64,000 nt of DNA from Pipra filicauda (GCF_003945595.2 NW_024104509.1:620001-684000), one strand, 5' to 3'; numbered from the stretch's first letter, positions 22,592 to 35,299 are shown. Translations and numbers: made by a program. Notes: generated by a model from the letters alone, not told the origin.

Positions 22592-22828
22592 CTTGACAGT
22601 CTCCAGTGGCTCCTTCATAGTAACTCCCTTCAGGGCATTCTTCAAAACACATGCCATTGTAGAGGACAAACAAGCTGAAGGTGCATGCTGTGCAGTCGTT
22701 GGAATCTGGCCCATTGCAATCCTTGCAGTCGGCATGGCAGGGAAAGCAGTGCTTGTCTTCAGCATAGAAGTGTGAAGGGCATTCCTGCACACACTTCCCC
22801 TCGTGCAGGAAGAACTGGTCCATACACT
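22592..22828 (-). CDS. PCSK5: PCSK5 exon j: furin-like repeat
   Basis: A 237-nt exon in phase 1-1. It begins CMDQFFLHEGKCVQECP, continues CFPCHADCKDCNGPDSNDC and VLYNGMCFEECPEGSYY, and ends GDCQ. FFLH, CHADC-like and EECP-G-YYE are landmarks shared with mammalian PC5/6B. The acceptor is TGGTCTCCCCTGTAG. The donor CAAG|GTTGGC departs from the usual GTRAGT at positions +3 to +5, so it is the weakest 5' splice site among the exons here. Confidence 0.92.
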
Positions 22829-23810
22829 CTACAGGGGAGACCAGAAAACGGGTAAGCAAAGTGGCAGCTAATTCTCACCCTCTTAGTGATAGAGTGAATA
22901 AATCCTAGGAAACCATAAATTCTGCATTATCTGTCATAACAGAAGGCGACAGAACAGCTCGAGACTTTCTTTTTCAACTCCTTCCTCTTCAAAACACTCA
23001 TATTGGCCTAATCCTCACATGGTATCTTCTGTGCTATATCAAGAGACTGTGAATCAAATTCACTGGTTCAGGTTTGCTGATATTAACTAAACCATTTACC
23101 ACTGAATATAGATAGCCTTTTCCTGGTATACTGTATCTGCATTATGAACTTTCTGCAAAATAAGGAATGTCCACATCTGAAGTTTTGTTTAGCTTATTAT
23201 TAAAATATGAGTTTGTCTAGAATATATTGACCTGAATGTTTGTCTTTGAGCTGTGAATCAGCTGCTACTTTTGTTACCAGTACTTGGTTTAATATGTTTG
23301 TTTTCCAGAGCAGCTAACTTAATATTAACTATGCTGGAAATTTTTGAGGGGGCATTCAGCCTCACCAGGATATCCCAGGCTTTCCTAATATATTTCATTA
23401 CGGAAATTTCTTTCTCCAACAGTCATTTGCAAAAATCGTTAGGGGATGTGAAGTTCAACCAAATAAGGAAAGAAATGTTCTGCATTTCACATTGGTATAA
23501 ATGCATATGTAAGTGTTTAGATATGTATACACTAGATCAGAAATAGAATGAAATGAGTAGGAATCTCTGAGGAACAATGGAAACAGGTAAAGCAATGTGA
23601 AATCTTTACAGATTAATCATTTGACTGAGTCTCATCATAAAACACCAGTTGTTTTGCCTCTGTCTTAGAGAATAGAAATGATATGCATATCACTTCTTTT
23701 TTTATTTTTGCACACTACAGAACTTCAATTCCGATCTATGTTTCTGTCAGTCTGTCTCCAGACAGATCTAGGTGGATTTTAGCCAAGTCAAGACCAATTC
23801 TTTGTAATAC

Positions 23811-24028
23811 CTTTGCATATTTCATTGTGAATGCATTCCTGACACATTTCAGGGCAGTGCTTGCAGATTCCTTCAGAGGCAAAATGCTTCTCTGAACAGG
23901 TAGGTTTACATTTCCAGTTCTCCAAAAGCAAAGGGCTTTTACAGGACAGGCATTTGGTTGCATTTCCTGTGCATGTCTTACAGGATCCACTGCATTCCTT
24001 GCAAGTCCCAGAATCATTAAAATATCCC
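23811..24028 (-). CDS. PCSK5: PCSK5 exon i: furin-like repeat (218 nt)
   Basis: A 218-nt exon entering in phase 2 and leaving in phase 1. It reads GYFNDSGTCKECSGSCKTC, with the sequon NAT in GNATKC, and later CKHCPEMCQEC. GNAT, VCKHCPEMC-like and C-IH landmarks match the mammalian protein closely. The acceptor has a long T-rich tract ending CAATAG and the donor is AAAG|GTATTA. It has exactly the same length and phases as exon m (18297-18514). Confidence 0.94.
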
Positions 24029-26207
24029 CTATTGAAGGAAAAAACAAAAACAAAAAACACAAAGCAGACTTCTGGTCAATGTAGAGTTATCAAACAGTCC
24101 AGGCTATAAGAACTCTCAAGGAGACTTTCCCAGCACACACATTTCTCTGGATCTTACAGGTTTCTCATACAACTTGTTACCTGTCCTCCACTTAAATCCC
24201 CTGTGTCTGTGAAAAGAAAATGTGCATGACTAGTGCAGATGGAGGGCATCTGACCTTCCTTTTTTCTTGTACATATTCTCTAAGGGACATTGAACTTTAT
24301 TACTTGCTCATTTCTTTATTTCCTCGTTTACATAAGATAGATCTTTGGGAAAAGAAAGGTGCAATTTCTAGTCTTGCGCAGCTGACTTGCAATGGTGATA
24401 CCAGAGAAAGACAGAGAAATACAATCTCATTGGCCCTAGAGGGGCGAAAGAAAAGAGAAAACCCTGGTAGTGTGAAGGCAGGCTAGAGGTGATGAAGAGG
24501 GGTTATGTTTCATTGGTATCTGTGGTGTGAGAGCAAACGTAGACAGCCACAGTTACTGTCATAAAGACAATACAGAAAAAATTGCACTTGTATTTCAGGA
24601 GAAGATGTATAGAAAGAGAGGCTGTCTAAACTCTCAAAACCAATGTTACAAGATTAAAGGACAAGCAAGTTGACATTTTCAGCTGACTGCTAATCCATAT
24701 CTGTAGAGCCATTGGTGAAAACTAGGGAAGAAGATGAGATAGAAATTAGTTCCAGAATATGTACTTTACATAAACAAGCTTGTTTTTCCCTGTAGAAGGG
24801 TGCTTCTCCTTTCCTTCTTGGAGGTAATCTTTCCAAGGAAAGGCTGGGGAGATGCATTAGGAGTAAGGTTAGAGAAAAGATAGGAAGAGCTGTGCCTGCC
24901 ATCTATTTTCATCTTTTTTTTTTCTTCTAACCTTTGTCAAGATTCTGCATCTATTTCTCACAGTCCTGTCATCTCTTGTTTCTGTGTTGAGTATTCAGTC
25001 TGGTCTTTGAAAATTCCTCTGTTAAAAATTACCAGTGCAGTAAGCCAATCCTCTTTATCCCTTACAGCATGTCCCAAAACTCAAAAAAATCAAACTGAAC
25101 CAACCCCCTAAAAAAATTTCTCATATAATCCTCTGCTCCAGGGGAGAGTAGTTATGCCTCAAGAACTTTGCCTCGGAGTCTCAAACCAGAGTTTAAAACA
25201 GGAGAATTTTGCTGAATCATGAGAAGCCATTATTTACAGTCTAGAATTTGGGAAAAAGGGGGATAATAATGCCTGAAAAGATTAGTGCTATACAAAAAGA
25301 TTTAATTGTGTTATACTCACTGCGTAGGATAACTGGGGCATTGGTACTCACAACATGCATATTAATGCCAAAATGTTATCTTTGCTTGTATGCCACAGTT
25401 TCTGATATTAAAAGTTGTTTCTGGACTACAGTCGGCTTTAGTGCCATTACTTTGTATTTACTCTGACATTTCATGAACAAAACGTGTTCCACTGGTATTC
25501 ACTATTCAATTTGACAAAATTACCAGAAATATAGTGGCAAAGAATTTGCACTGATTGCAAGAAAAGTAGGTGTTGCACATTTTTGTGAAGAAAAAGGTTA
25601 ACTAAGCAAGATTTTCCTGTTGGGTAGTACAGGTTTTATGTGTATGCTGATTATGAAGAATGCTGATTAAAAAAGCACAGAAAAGGTAGAACCTGCTCTA
25701 CTCATGTGTCTGAGTATCCATCTAATATCAGTTGCAGTCAAATGGGAATTTCTCTTTTTGAATTTCATTTATTACAGGAAAAAATAAAGAATATGAGTCA
25801 AAGCCTTAAGCACTGTATTTCCATATCGGACTCTGATAGGTTAACTTTCTGATTCATACCGCTTCTCTGCACTACTTTGAGGAAGGAACAAATCTGAAGA
25901 ATGACTAGAGGCTTATTTGTATTCACCATAAAGAACCATCTTGAAGCACCACAGTCCTATTGAAATCAATGGGAGCTGTTCCATCTGTCACAGGATTTCA
26001 TATCTTAGCTTCACTTTTGATTTTTCTCTAACCAAGTGAAAATGCTGTTTATTCAGGCAGACTGTAAATTATTTTTACAGTGTGGCAGTTTCTGGTACCT
26101 TAGGTTACATTAAGGTCTTCCTTGAAAGGTTTATAATGGATCTGAACTTCAAAGAGAAGGAGCACAGTGAAAAAATAAGGACCAGTTATCCAGCAGGCAT
26201 TACTTAC
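24029..26207 (-). other. PCSK5: PCSK5 intron h-i
   Basis: A 2.2-kb intron with no recognised mobile element or additional exon. Confidence 0.7.
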
Positions 26208-26403
26208 TCAGGGCACTCCAGTAAACATCTGCCTTTGTGGAGGAAGAGAAGCTTGTCCTGTTCAGCCTGACACTTCTGACAATGCCATTGGTCAGAACAT
26301 ACCTCACAACCATCCCTGCACATCTCACACTTTCCACTTGCAATGTTGCCAAAAGTTTTTTGAGGGCACAGAGAAACACAGGTATCATGGATAAGAAATT
26401 TTC
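26208..26403 (-). CDS. PCSK5: PCSK5 exon h: furin-like repeat
   Basis: A 196-nt exon from phase 1 to phase 2. It reads GKFLIHDTCVSLCPQKTF, then CEMCRDGCEVC, CQKCQAEQDK and LLFLHKGRCLLECP. The landmark LFLH-GRC is shared with mammals. The pyrimidine-rich acceptor (TGCTCTTTTTCCAG) and the donor (CTGA|GTAAGTA) are strong. The Glu codon GA|G is split with the next exon, giving CPEGYF across the junction. Confidence 0.93.
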
Positions 26404-26902
26404 CTGGAAAAAGAGCAACCCAGGTGGGTAAATGCATCAATTAGAAATATATTTAAAAGATTCCTGCCTTGGATGGCTATAAAAGAAGCTTTCTACTTCT
26501 CAAAATTCAACATGGATGCTTAAAAGCATGAATGAAACATTCTTTAAGCAATTTCCTGAAGTATTTCGCTCAGACTTCACTGAAATTTATGGTTAGAAGG
26601 AATCATCAGGATTATCAAGTACATATTCCTGAATAAATCCCTGTTTGGTAACTCCTGCATCATATCTACAACTTTTGATTGAAAGGAAAGGAACACCATT
26701 TACCTGACAATTTTTTAACCCATATTGCCAAAGGCATGTGCTGATGCCTGACTCCAGGTGCTGATTGTCTGATTCCCTGCCTATCCTTTCAGCTGTTAAG
26801 GAACTTTCTAGTGACTATTGACAGAAACATTCCCTGGTAGGGTGTAGGATACCGAATATTATGGTCTTTTGCAAAACTTACCCAAGGAAGCTGAAGTCTT
26901 AC

Positions 26903-26986
26903 CTTCTGGACATGTAGTACACATATCAGCTGATTTCTCACAGGTCCTACATGAAGAGTCACAGGACAGCAATTTCCTTTTTGCAT
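26903..26986 (-). CDS. PCSK5: PCSK5 exon g: half repeat
   Basis: An 84-nt exon in phase 1-1, after the largest intron in the window. It reads AKRKLLSCDSSCRTC, then EKSADMCTTCPE. Mammalian PC5/6B has RKL-PC-SSC-TC at this point. The acceptor is TTTTCATCCCAG and the donor is GAAG|GTAAGAC. A longer open frame overlaps it in another frame, but that frame has no furin-like cysteine pattern and no phase match. Confidence 0.92.
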
Positions 26987-27454
26987 CTGGGATGAAAAGG
27001 AAAAAAGTTTATTTTTTACCATCATCTGTTTTTGTTAATTTCCCCTCCTTTAGGAGGGACATTTCCTATGACTTCTCCTAAGCTGTTCTGAAAATGTACC
27101 TCTGAATTTTTGGAATTCACAGGGTTGAAGAACTTGATGATTGTGTTAGACTGCTCTCTCTAAATGGTAAGTTAAGAATTGTATTTAAGGAAAATATAAA
27201 TGTTTTCCTGAGATTCACTAGGCCACTGTTCTGGACTGCCTATCACAAATTACAACAATAATAATTATGTAATTAATTTTAATAATGAGCCCAATAATAT
27301 TAGTTTCAATGTAGTGCTCCAAATCCAAATACAGATATGTAATCCTAATAGATTGCAAACAGGAAGATCCAAAAAGTATATAAATTTGGTTTAGTAAGGA
27401 CATTTTGAACTAACTTGTTGCAAAAGACCACTGCCTTGTAACTAAGAAAGAAAA

Positions 27455-28215
27455 CTATGAGTAGAATAGACTGAGTTGGAAGGAACCCGTCAGGATCATC
27501 AAAATCCAACTTGTGACCCCAAGAATCACACCATATGTTGTCCAAATGCTTCTTGAACTCAGACAGGCTCGGTGCTGTAGCTACTTCCCTAGCGAGCCTG
27601 TTCCACTTCTCAGCCACCCTTTAGGTCCCGTGACACAGCTTCATGCCATTTCCTCGAGTCCTGTCATGATAGTGAAGAGATCAGTACCTGCCCCTCTGCT
27701 TTCCCTCATGAGGATGTTGAAGACCACAAGGAGGTCTCCTATAGTCTCTTCTTCTCCAGGCTGAACAAACCAGGTGACCTCAGCTGCTCCTTATCAGGCT
27801 TCCCCTCCAGACCCCTCACCATCCTCATTGCCCTCCTTGGGATACTCTCTGAGAGCTTAATATCTTTTTTATATTGTGGTGCCCAAAACTGTGTACAATA
27901 TTCAAGGTGAGGCCACAGCAGTGCAAAGCAGAGCAGAGCAGGACAATTGCCTCCTTTGACCAGCTAGCAATGCTGTGCCTGATGCCCACTAGCACAGGGT
28001 TGGCCCTCCTGGCTGCCAGGTCACACTGTTCACTCATATTCAACTTGCCATCAACCAGGATCCCCAGGTCTCTTTCTGTAGCACTGTTCTCCAGCTTCTT
28101 GTTTCTTAGTCCATCATACAATCAGGGTTGCCCCATCCCAGGTGCAGAATCCAGCACTTGCCCTTGTTAAAATTCATATGGTTGGTGATTGTCCATCTCT
28201 CTAATTTGTTGAGGT
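27455..28215 (-). mobile_element. CR1 LINE fragment, minus, 0.76 kb
   Basis: Starts with the reverse-complement CR1 3' tail (AGTTGGAAGGAACCCGTCAGG). It runs through CTTCTTCTCCAGGCTGAAC and CTCATATTCAACTTGCCATC to CTAATTTGTTGAGG. It has broken frames and is 5'-truncated. It is antisense to its own promoter direction in the genome view but parallel to PCSK5 transcription, in the 15.7 kb intron. Confidence 0.9.
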
Positions 28216-28860
28216 TTGGAAATACTATCTGTTAAATAGTTCTTCCCCAAAGATACTACCTGCTATTTTCCTCCAAAAGGAAGAGTCCAGTGTGTGTCAA
28301 ATGGAGTTTTATGTCTGTGGAAAACCAAGACTTTGATTATGAGTCTTTGATGATTATGGTTTGCATAACCATCAGCTCTAAATGACAAGGGGATTTGAGG
28401 ATCATACTTAATACAAACAAAATGTGCTACGCAATGTGGCAGGTCCCAATATGCAGCTCTGTATTTTAGACAGATGTCTGATGAAAAAATAATTATTAGT
28501 CTTTTGATTTTTCTGAAAATAAAAAATAAAGTTTAAAACAGAAGTTGGGTGCAGACTGAGCTATGCACCTCAGTTAGCACACCCAGCTCATCCTGCCAAT
28601 TATATATATATATATGTTTTCTGTAGGTTGATAGACTGATTGACAGTAACAATTAGCCACATGCAGCGTATCACTTTGTTTTTTCATTGTACCTGTTATG
28701 GCAAAGTAGTTAGAATATTGATATTTTGAATGAAAGTTATGAAAGCAAATGCTTCAAGTAAAAAGACAACAGAGGAGAACAGAAAATTTATATAAAGCCC
28801 TTTCACACAAGGGGAAATGGTGGGCATTTTATTAAAGCATATGAAAAGTGTATATGTGCA

Positions 28861-29845
28861 TGTCATAGGTCTACTTGTTCTAAAAAACCAAGTGGGGAAT
28901 TTTTCTTTCCCCTGCATTGCTGTAAAAGACAGATGTTGAATGAGGGAGGCAGAAGGGGTTTGCCTAGGGTAATTGACACACACAAAAGAACTAACTGGCA
29001 GGCCTGCATTCCAAACTGATGGCCCTCCTAAGACTGTGGGGAGGGGTGATGAGTTTTTTTTCCTTCTCTCCTTGGAAACAGGGGCGCTTCACTTTTGCCT
29101 TAACCCAGGCAAGATGTGTGTTTGAGGGGTCAGAGGATCACTCTGTTTTCAGCCTGGTCATCTGGCTGTTTTCTCGCCCCAGTTTCCTCCGTTTTTCCTG
29201 CACTCTCTTCTGCCCCCAGCTCAGACCTGCTTGGATTTCATCGGAGAGGCTTGATCCATCTGCAGAGGAACCCTTTGGGGAGGAGGTCACCTTCTCCCTC
29301 TTCCACTCCCGTGTTGGCAGTGGCATGTGTTCATTGAGGAAAAGGGGAAATTCCCAGCCACAGCCAGCTGCAGACAGTGTGAGTTTTGTGGGAACAGCCT
29401 TTTTTCCCCTTTTTCCCTTCCCCTTCTCGGTGTGTGGAAGATCTCCATTTTCGGCTTCTCCCGCGCTCCGGGGCCTCACGTGGCAACCGCCAGAGCCCAA
29501 CAGTGCCCCCTGCTGACCAACACCGAGCACTGCAGGCTCTGCTCCTCCAGCGATCCAACGGTGCCCCTGCTGATCATGATTAGAATTGCACCAAAGGATA
29601 GGAAGTATTGAACTCTTTCCTTTTTGAAGGGGACTTTTTTGGGTACAGGATTATTGTTTAGTTTCTTTTGTGTTCTTTTGTTGTTCTGCCAATACACATA
29701 TATCCTTTAATAAAGGGCTGTTATTTTTTCTTTCTCCGTACTTCCTCAATTTCGGATTTACAATTGCTTAGAGAGAGGAGTTTGATCTACCTCATAACTC
29801 ATCCTCCTTAGCAAAACACTTCAGTCTCATTAAACTGAGAGAGTG
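28861..29845 (+). mobile_element. Solo LTR family L2, copy 1
   Basis: A nearly 1-kb element sharing almost its whole length with 46385-47348. It starts TGTCATAGGTCTACTTGTTC and has AATAAA at 29709-29714 in the plus orientation. It ends near AGCAAAACACTTCAGTCTC. It is GC-rich in the middle (29150-29560). Open frames of up to 165 codons here are not conserved between the two copies. It is antisense to PCSK5, so its poly(A) signal is not read by the gene. Family placement (ERV class) is not certain. Confidence 0.75.
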
Positions 29846-30154
29846 TATAACATGGCAAGGGCCAGAAGAAGGAATAATAATAAAAATCTTGATGATTATT
29901 ATTTCTTATAACTCTACTGCTAAATGAACTGAGCCATAGCTATTTCAGTGAAAAAAAGTAGATCCACATTTAATGTGACTGGGTGAGAGTTCATAACAGT
30001 ATGCCATAACCATGTCTGACCCTGCCACCAGCTCAGAACATCTCAAAAACTTCCTGTAGTGAAAAAAACTCCCAGTATGGGGGTCCATGGACAGCACAGC
30101 AGATCAAAACCTGGATATTTAATTGTAGGTCACTCAGCAAGGACATGGTTAGTC

Positions 30155-30680
30155 ATTTGGGCCCCTCAGTTCAGGAAGGATATTGAGGTACTGGAGCAGG
30201 TCCAGAGAAGAGCAACAAGGTTGGTGAAGGGACTTAAGCACAAGTCCTGTGAGGAGAGGCTGAGGCAGTTGGGATTGTTCAGCTTGGAGAAGTGGATGCT
30301 CAAGGGAGACCTCGTCACTCTCTACAACTCCCTGAAAGGAAGGTGTAACCAGGTGGGCGTCAGTCTCCCAGGTAACCAGCAGTAGGACAAGAAAGCATGG
30401 TCTTAAGCTGTGCCAGGGGAGGTTTAGGTTAGATATTAGGAAGAAATTTTTTACAAAGAGAGTAATCAGACATTGGAATGGGCTGTCCAGGGAGGTGGTG
30501 GATTCTCCATCCCTGGAGGTTTTTAAGATGAGACTGGATGTGGCACTTAGTGCCATGGTCTGGTAACCACAGCAATAGTGGATCAAGGGTTGGACTTGAC
30601 GATCTTGGAGGTCTTTTCCAACCTGGTTGATTCTATAAATCTATGATTCTGTGAGTCTATAGTTCTATGATTCTTTACCA
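30155..30680 (+). mobile_element. CR1 3' end fragment
   Basis: Runs from CCCCTCAGTTCAGGAAGG to the tail GATTCTATAAATCTATGATTC. Nearly identical blocks occur in the CR1s at 53150 and (inverted) 10115, so these three belong to one young subfamily. Confidence 0.92.
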
Positions 30681-30691
30681 GGACTACTTGT

Positions 30692-31600
30692 TGTCAGAAA
30701 CTGAAACATTTAATGACTTACACATTCTCAGATCATCAAAAGACTTTTGTGAACTGAAAAGAAGCAGCTGCTCACCCAGTAAAGCCCACCTTTCCCTGAA
30801 CACTGCCAAAGGACCTTCACATCAGGTAAGCGGGTGCCATTGTCCAACTCTCCTGGGTGAGGATGCATACCTGAAGCTACAAGCTGGATTTCCAAATAAG
30901 GGAAGAGTCTAAGAAGAGGCAAGCCCAGCAAGGTGGGAGAATCCCTCTTATCATGCCAATGTCCTCCCTTTACATGATAACTCCGCACATCTAGCCTAGG
31001 CTATGCATCTCAAATGTTGGACCATGAGGGACCATGATTGGTGCTGACACAATAGGCAGCTGCAGCTGTTTTAGAAGACGTCAGAGACTCAGTCACATGT
31101 CCTGTGACACTATCCATTGTAAGACTCCCCACCCCGGGGAGGTACAAGGTGTTCCCACCTGAGCTAGAAATATATAATAACTCATAACACCTTTGAGTTT
31201 TATGGGCGGCTTGCCCCAGCCCCAACAGTGCAAGGCCACCACTTCAACCAACCAATGTGGAAACTGTACCTACCAAGTTTTATCACTGGATCCAGTGGGC
31301 AGTGACTATATATATTTTTCCACCTTTTTCCTTTCTTTCCCTTTCTCTCCCTTATGCATTTCCTTAAGTGTTATCTTTATGCTTTAATAGTACTGTATCA
31401 CTATGCTTTAATATTGCTATATAGCTATAGATGCTTTAATATTGCTATGCTTTGATAATGCTATATTGCTATAGATGCTGTAATACTGCTGTACTGCTAA
31501 ATCCCAAAACAACAACATACCTGTTTACCTTTGAAACAAAATTGTTCTAAAATAAACCCTTCATGTAAGTGTTTAGATATTTTTCAGTGCTGTTTCATTC
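30692..31600 (+). mobile_element. LTR family L1, copy 2
   Basis: Homologous to copy 1 at 5550. It begins TGTCAGAAACTGAAACA directly after the CR1 tail, has a TATA box (AAATATATAATAAC) at about 31167, and AATAAA at 31551-31556. Between them lies a minisatellite (31378-31500). The plus orientation is antisense to PCSK5. The right end is approximate. Confidence 0.65.
31378..31500. repeat. Minisatellite, unit about TGCTTTAATATTGCTATA
   Basis: Five or more diverged copies of TATGCTTTAATA and TTGCTATAGATGC motifs within LTR L1 copy 2. Not present in copy 1. Confidence 0.8.
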
Positions 31601-34220
31601 TAATCTGCCTCAAGGGATTTATTAATAAGAATCTGGGTTACCCTCTCCTTCTGGGGTGGGTTGCAACACTTGTGCATACTACTTGTACAGTGAAAGCCTA
31701 TAGTGTTATTCTTGCTGGCAACTAGCACAGTATAAAGCCACTCCAGATTTATCAGGAGATTAGCAGAGTTTTCCTTGTCACTACCATTCTGGCTACAGCA
31801 TCTCTGAACTCCCTGAACAAGGACCCAGTGTTTGCAGGGCCCAGGCACAGGTCATAGGATCCACACGGTAATGTTCGTAACAGATGAAAGCTGCATGTTG
31901 CCAGGGTGAATGTGAGTTGTGACAGTCCAGATTGCAGACTGGGTTTGCCAAGTCTGAGGTCAATGGACAAAATATTAGACCCTGGTATACTCCACAAAAG
32001 ACCATATAGCTTTAGCATTGGTTTTAATAGCCAGAAGCGTTGGTGAAATAGTGAGTCAGAAATCTATCAAGGACTGAGAGAGGTGGGACTATGACAGTAT
32101 TTCAGTGAGTGCTGACTGAAGACAATTTTCAACTTCAAAGGAACAGAAGAGGTAGAAAGTGCCTGAAACTGAATTTTGAGATGGGCAGCCTCAAGCACTG
32201 TAAGCACCTGACATTAAACCCCTGTGTTTGAATACACAAACTGTGTGTACTTGGTCTGTGTTAGCTTTGTGACTCCATATTGACCACAGCTGAAACAGAG
32301 GGGTATAGTATCAGGTAATCTGAGCGTGCAAAATTAAAACCTCTGGAAAAGCTCTTTGGAAAGACAAGACTAAGTGAGGAAGCGACTAGCTTGTGGAATA
32401 AGAACAAATGAAAATTATATATAAGCACTAGGAGCACAAGAAGTGGAGAGATTTCCTATTAAGTAATCTCTGAATTTGCAGCACAGGCGTAGGCATTGAT
32501 GAAGGACTGGAGAGGCAAGGAAACCTTGGTGCATGTTGTGAGTTCAGTGCTACCCAAAGCAGAAATAAAATGCCCCATCTTCTGGTATCAACAGTATAAC
32601 TGAGCTCTGGGGCTCTTTGCCATGACATTCCTTCTGTTGGGGAGGCAGTTGTCAGATTCATTGAACATTTAGGGTGAAAGGAGATTTCTTGAAAACTCTG
32701 ATTAGGCTCTGTACTTTGCACCCTCTATGTATAAATTATATATTCACGTGCAGATTAATAGTTGTGTAGTATGTATGTTCAGTGTAGTATGTAGTATGCT
32801 CAGTGATAAGCTAGAGTTACAACATAAATTTAAAATACTACCTTTATTTGCCTGTACAGTTCATCCTTCTTGAGGAGAAAAAGTATTTTGTTTTTCTTTT
32901 CCTAGCTCTTTTAAGCATGTAGATATGAGTGTCTTGTACGGCTTTTTGCAACAGCAGGTCCTGTGAATTTAGATCCTTTCTGACTCCTGCTGACATAACT
33001 TCTATGGGTTTTTTTCCCCTGCTGAAGACCTACTTTTTATATTTCAGGTTACAACATGCTGTTCTAAGAGGATTCTAGTCTGTTTTAGTGCTCCTGAGTG
33101 CAGAGGGCAGTTTGAGTCTTTTTTAAAACCATATAGCGCACAAGCGTCTTGAGTTTTCTCATCTAAATAATCTTAAAAGAGATCATTGCTTACTTTTGTG
33201 AGATGCACAAATTCACTGTCAAAAAATTTTTTTGAGAGACTACTTCTTAACTTCATGTTTTTCCTGACTCTTCATTATTCAACAAAACTTTAAAAAGGGT
33301 CCATTTTGATTGTGCCTGTAAGAATATAAGGAATACTCCAGAAAATTTGGATGTTTGATGTTACTAGGTTTTCTGTTATCCTCACTTTATTTATGCAGAG
33401 TTTCTCTCTTTTGCTGTTCTTGAATGAAGGTAAATAGCAGGAAGTTGAGGTTAAGAAGAGAATTTGTTAGCTATTGCTGAAGAGTATTTAAAAGAGGTCA
33501 TTGTTTCAAAATGTTTCAAGACTTACAATTAAAAATAAAGATATTTTTCAGTAAAGTAGTTTTTATTTCTGTTTAACATTTACCCTTTGCAGCGTGTGCT
33601 ATATTCTGTAATATATACTAGTTGCCACCAGAGGGGAATGCGAACAAGCAATTGGGTTCTGATAGTTGGCAAGGTAAGCAACCTTTATCTTCCAGTCAAA
33701 TATAAGTATTTAAATTCCTCAACTTTAGTATCGACAGAAGAAATCTGTGAAAAAGATTATTTATTCTTTTTAAATTCTGGATAGGTTAAATGTGACTGGA
33801 AATAGGCTTTTATTTATGAGAAAACCCAAATGCAGCACACATTTAGAATAATGTGAAGTTTCTCAATGTAATTTTCCTGCACAGCAAAAAGTTCTCTGAA
33901 TGGGAAAATGTGATGCAACAATTTTTTTTACATAAACCTGTGCACACTACTTCAGATAATGTAACCAGATCTTCCAAAGAATAGCCGTACAAAACTGAAA
34001 AATGGTCATGCAATGTGTATTGCCTTGGACTTTGGACTGATGACAAATGAAAAGCTTGAAAATTACTGGTTTTATCTGTTGGGTTTTATTTTGCTTTCCC
34101 CTAAAGGACTTGGGGATCCAGCAAGCTTTCCTTTAAAATTTCACTCTGTAGCTCTTACAGTGGCCAATGAAACTTGTAAATGTAGGAGCCATATACATAT
34201 GATGCTGTTGTAATGATTAT
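31601..34220 (-). other. PCSK5: PCSK5 15.7-kb intron, unique part
   Basis: AT-rich intron DNA. No repeat family, RNA gene or extra exon recognised. Confidence 0.5.
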
Positions 34221-34224
34221 AGAG

Positions 34225-35293
34225 AAACAGGGGTGGAGTTCTTCAGCACTGTTTATTCCACATCACCCACATCACCACTGGCAGAGTGGGGGAGCTTTTT
34301 GTTCGTCAGGGAACTCAGAGGTGAAGGAAATAGAACCCTTTTTTTTCTTGCCTGGGTTGAGGAAAGGACCGGACTGGTCCCTTTAAAAGCTGCAGGTGGA
34401 AGCTGAAGCTTTCTCTTCCTCAGCTCTGGAGAGAGGTGGCCACCACTTGAAACCACAACGCCACCGCCACCAGTCCCTTACCCATCGCTTTTCAAGCCAC
34501 AGCGCTGCTGTGGTGCTGAAAAGATGGCTCCAGTGTGGGGAGGTTGCTGTGGGAGAATGGAGCAGCAGGGGTAACTTCCAGCCCAGAGGAGCTGAGCAGA
34601 ACAAAAAACTAGGGGAGCACAGTGGGAGTCAGCCCGCTGCTGCCAGGAGAGACCCTTTGCTGGCACTGCCACCACTGCTGCCGCCACTGCTTTTTACCAC
34701 TGCTACTGCCACCACCACCGGTTACCACAGCAGGGAGAGAGTCAGAGAGAGACAGAGAGACTGACCGCTCACCACTGCGCTGCATCCCACCCTCATTTGC
34801 TCCTGCCACACCATGGAGATAAGAGAACACCAGCACTGCTGTTACAACCGGGACCTGAACTTTGCCAAGTGACATAGAGTGAGCAGCTCAGCAGCATAGC
34901 TGCTTTTGGATGAAATGGCTTTGCAAGTTTTTTGCTTTGCCCCTATTCCCTGTAGTTCTGTCTGGCTATGGGGAGGAAAATGATCAGTGTGGAAGCCATC
35001 CCCAATTTTTGCCCTTTGTTCCTGGGGGCCCACATGGAGTGCAGCATGGTAGTGGCTGCCAGTTTGTTTTCTTTTGTTCTAGGGGGGGGGGCCAGGCTAC
35101 ATCTCACCTTTGTTGGTTAAATTATTCCCTCTGTATTGTTGTGTTTATTGTGAATTTTTCTCAGGAAAGTTGTGACTCCTGCTTCTGGTCTCCCCTAGTG
35201 TTTCTCCTGCTGCTAGAAAGGGGGTGGGAGGAGGGCATCCAAGTGGGGTTAATTTTTTACGGTTGAGTTTTTAAAACCAGTACAGTTGTAAAC
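34225..35293 (+). mobile_element. Probable solo LTR, plus orientation
   Basis: A GC-rich block with a TATA-like CCTTTAAAAGC at about 34381 and a T-rich end (GTGTTTATTGTGAATTTTTCTC) near 35140. It finishes in TTTTTAAAACCAGTACAG. The last 170 bases resemble the end of L1 copy 3 (38070-38200), where GTATTTATTGTAATTTTT and TTTAAACCAGCACA occur in the same order. The boundaries are estimates. Confidence 0.55.
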
Positions 35294-35299
35294 CATTCA

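Noticed and set aside
26789..27025. 78-codon minus-strand frame overlapping exon g
   Set aside because: It is the wrong frame. The 84-nt exon in the matching phase gives the conserved sequence.
29019..29516. 165-codon open frame, the longest in the window
   Set aside because: It lies inside solo LTR L2 copy 1. The matching part of copy 2 does not keep the same frame, and there is no recognisable domain or splice context.
34396..34764. 122-codon open frame, Ser/Pro/Ala-rich
   Set aside because: It falls in the GC-rich part of a probable LTR. Its composition and length are what GC-rich non-coding DNA gives by chance.
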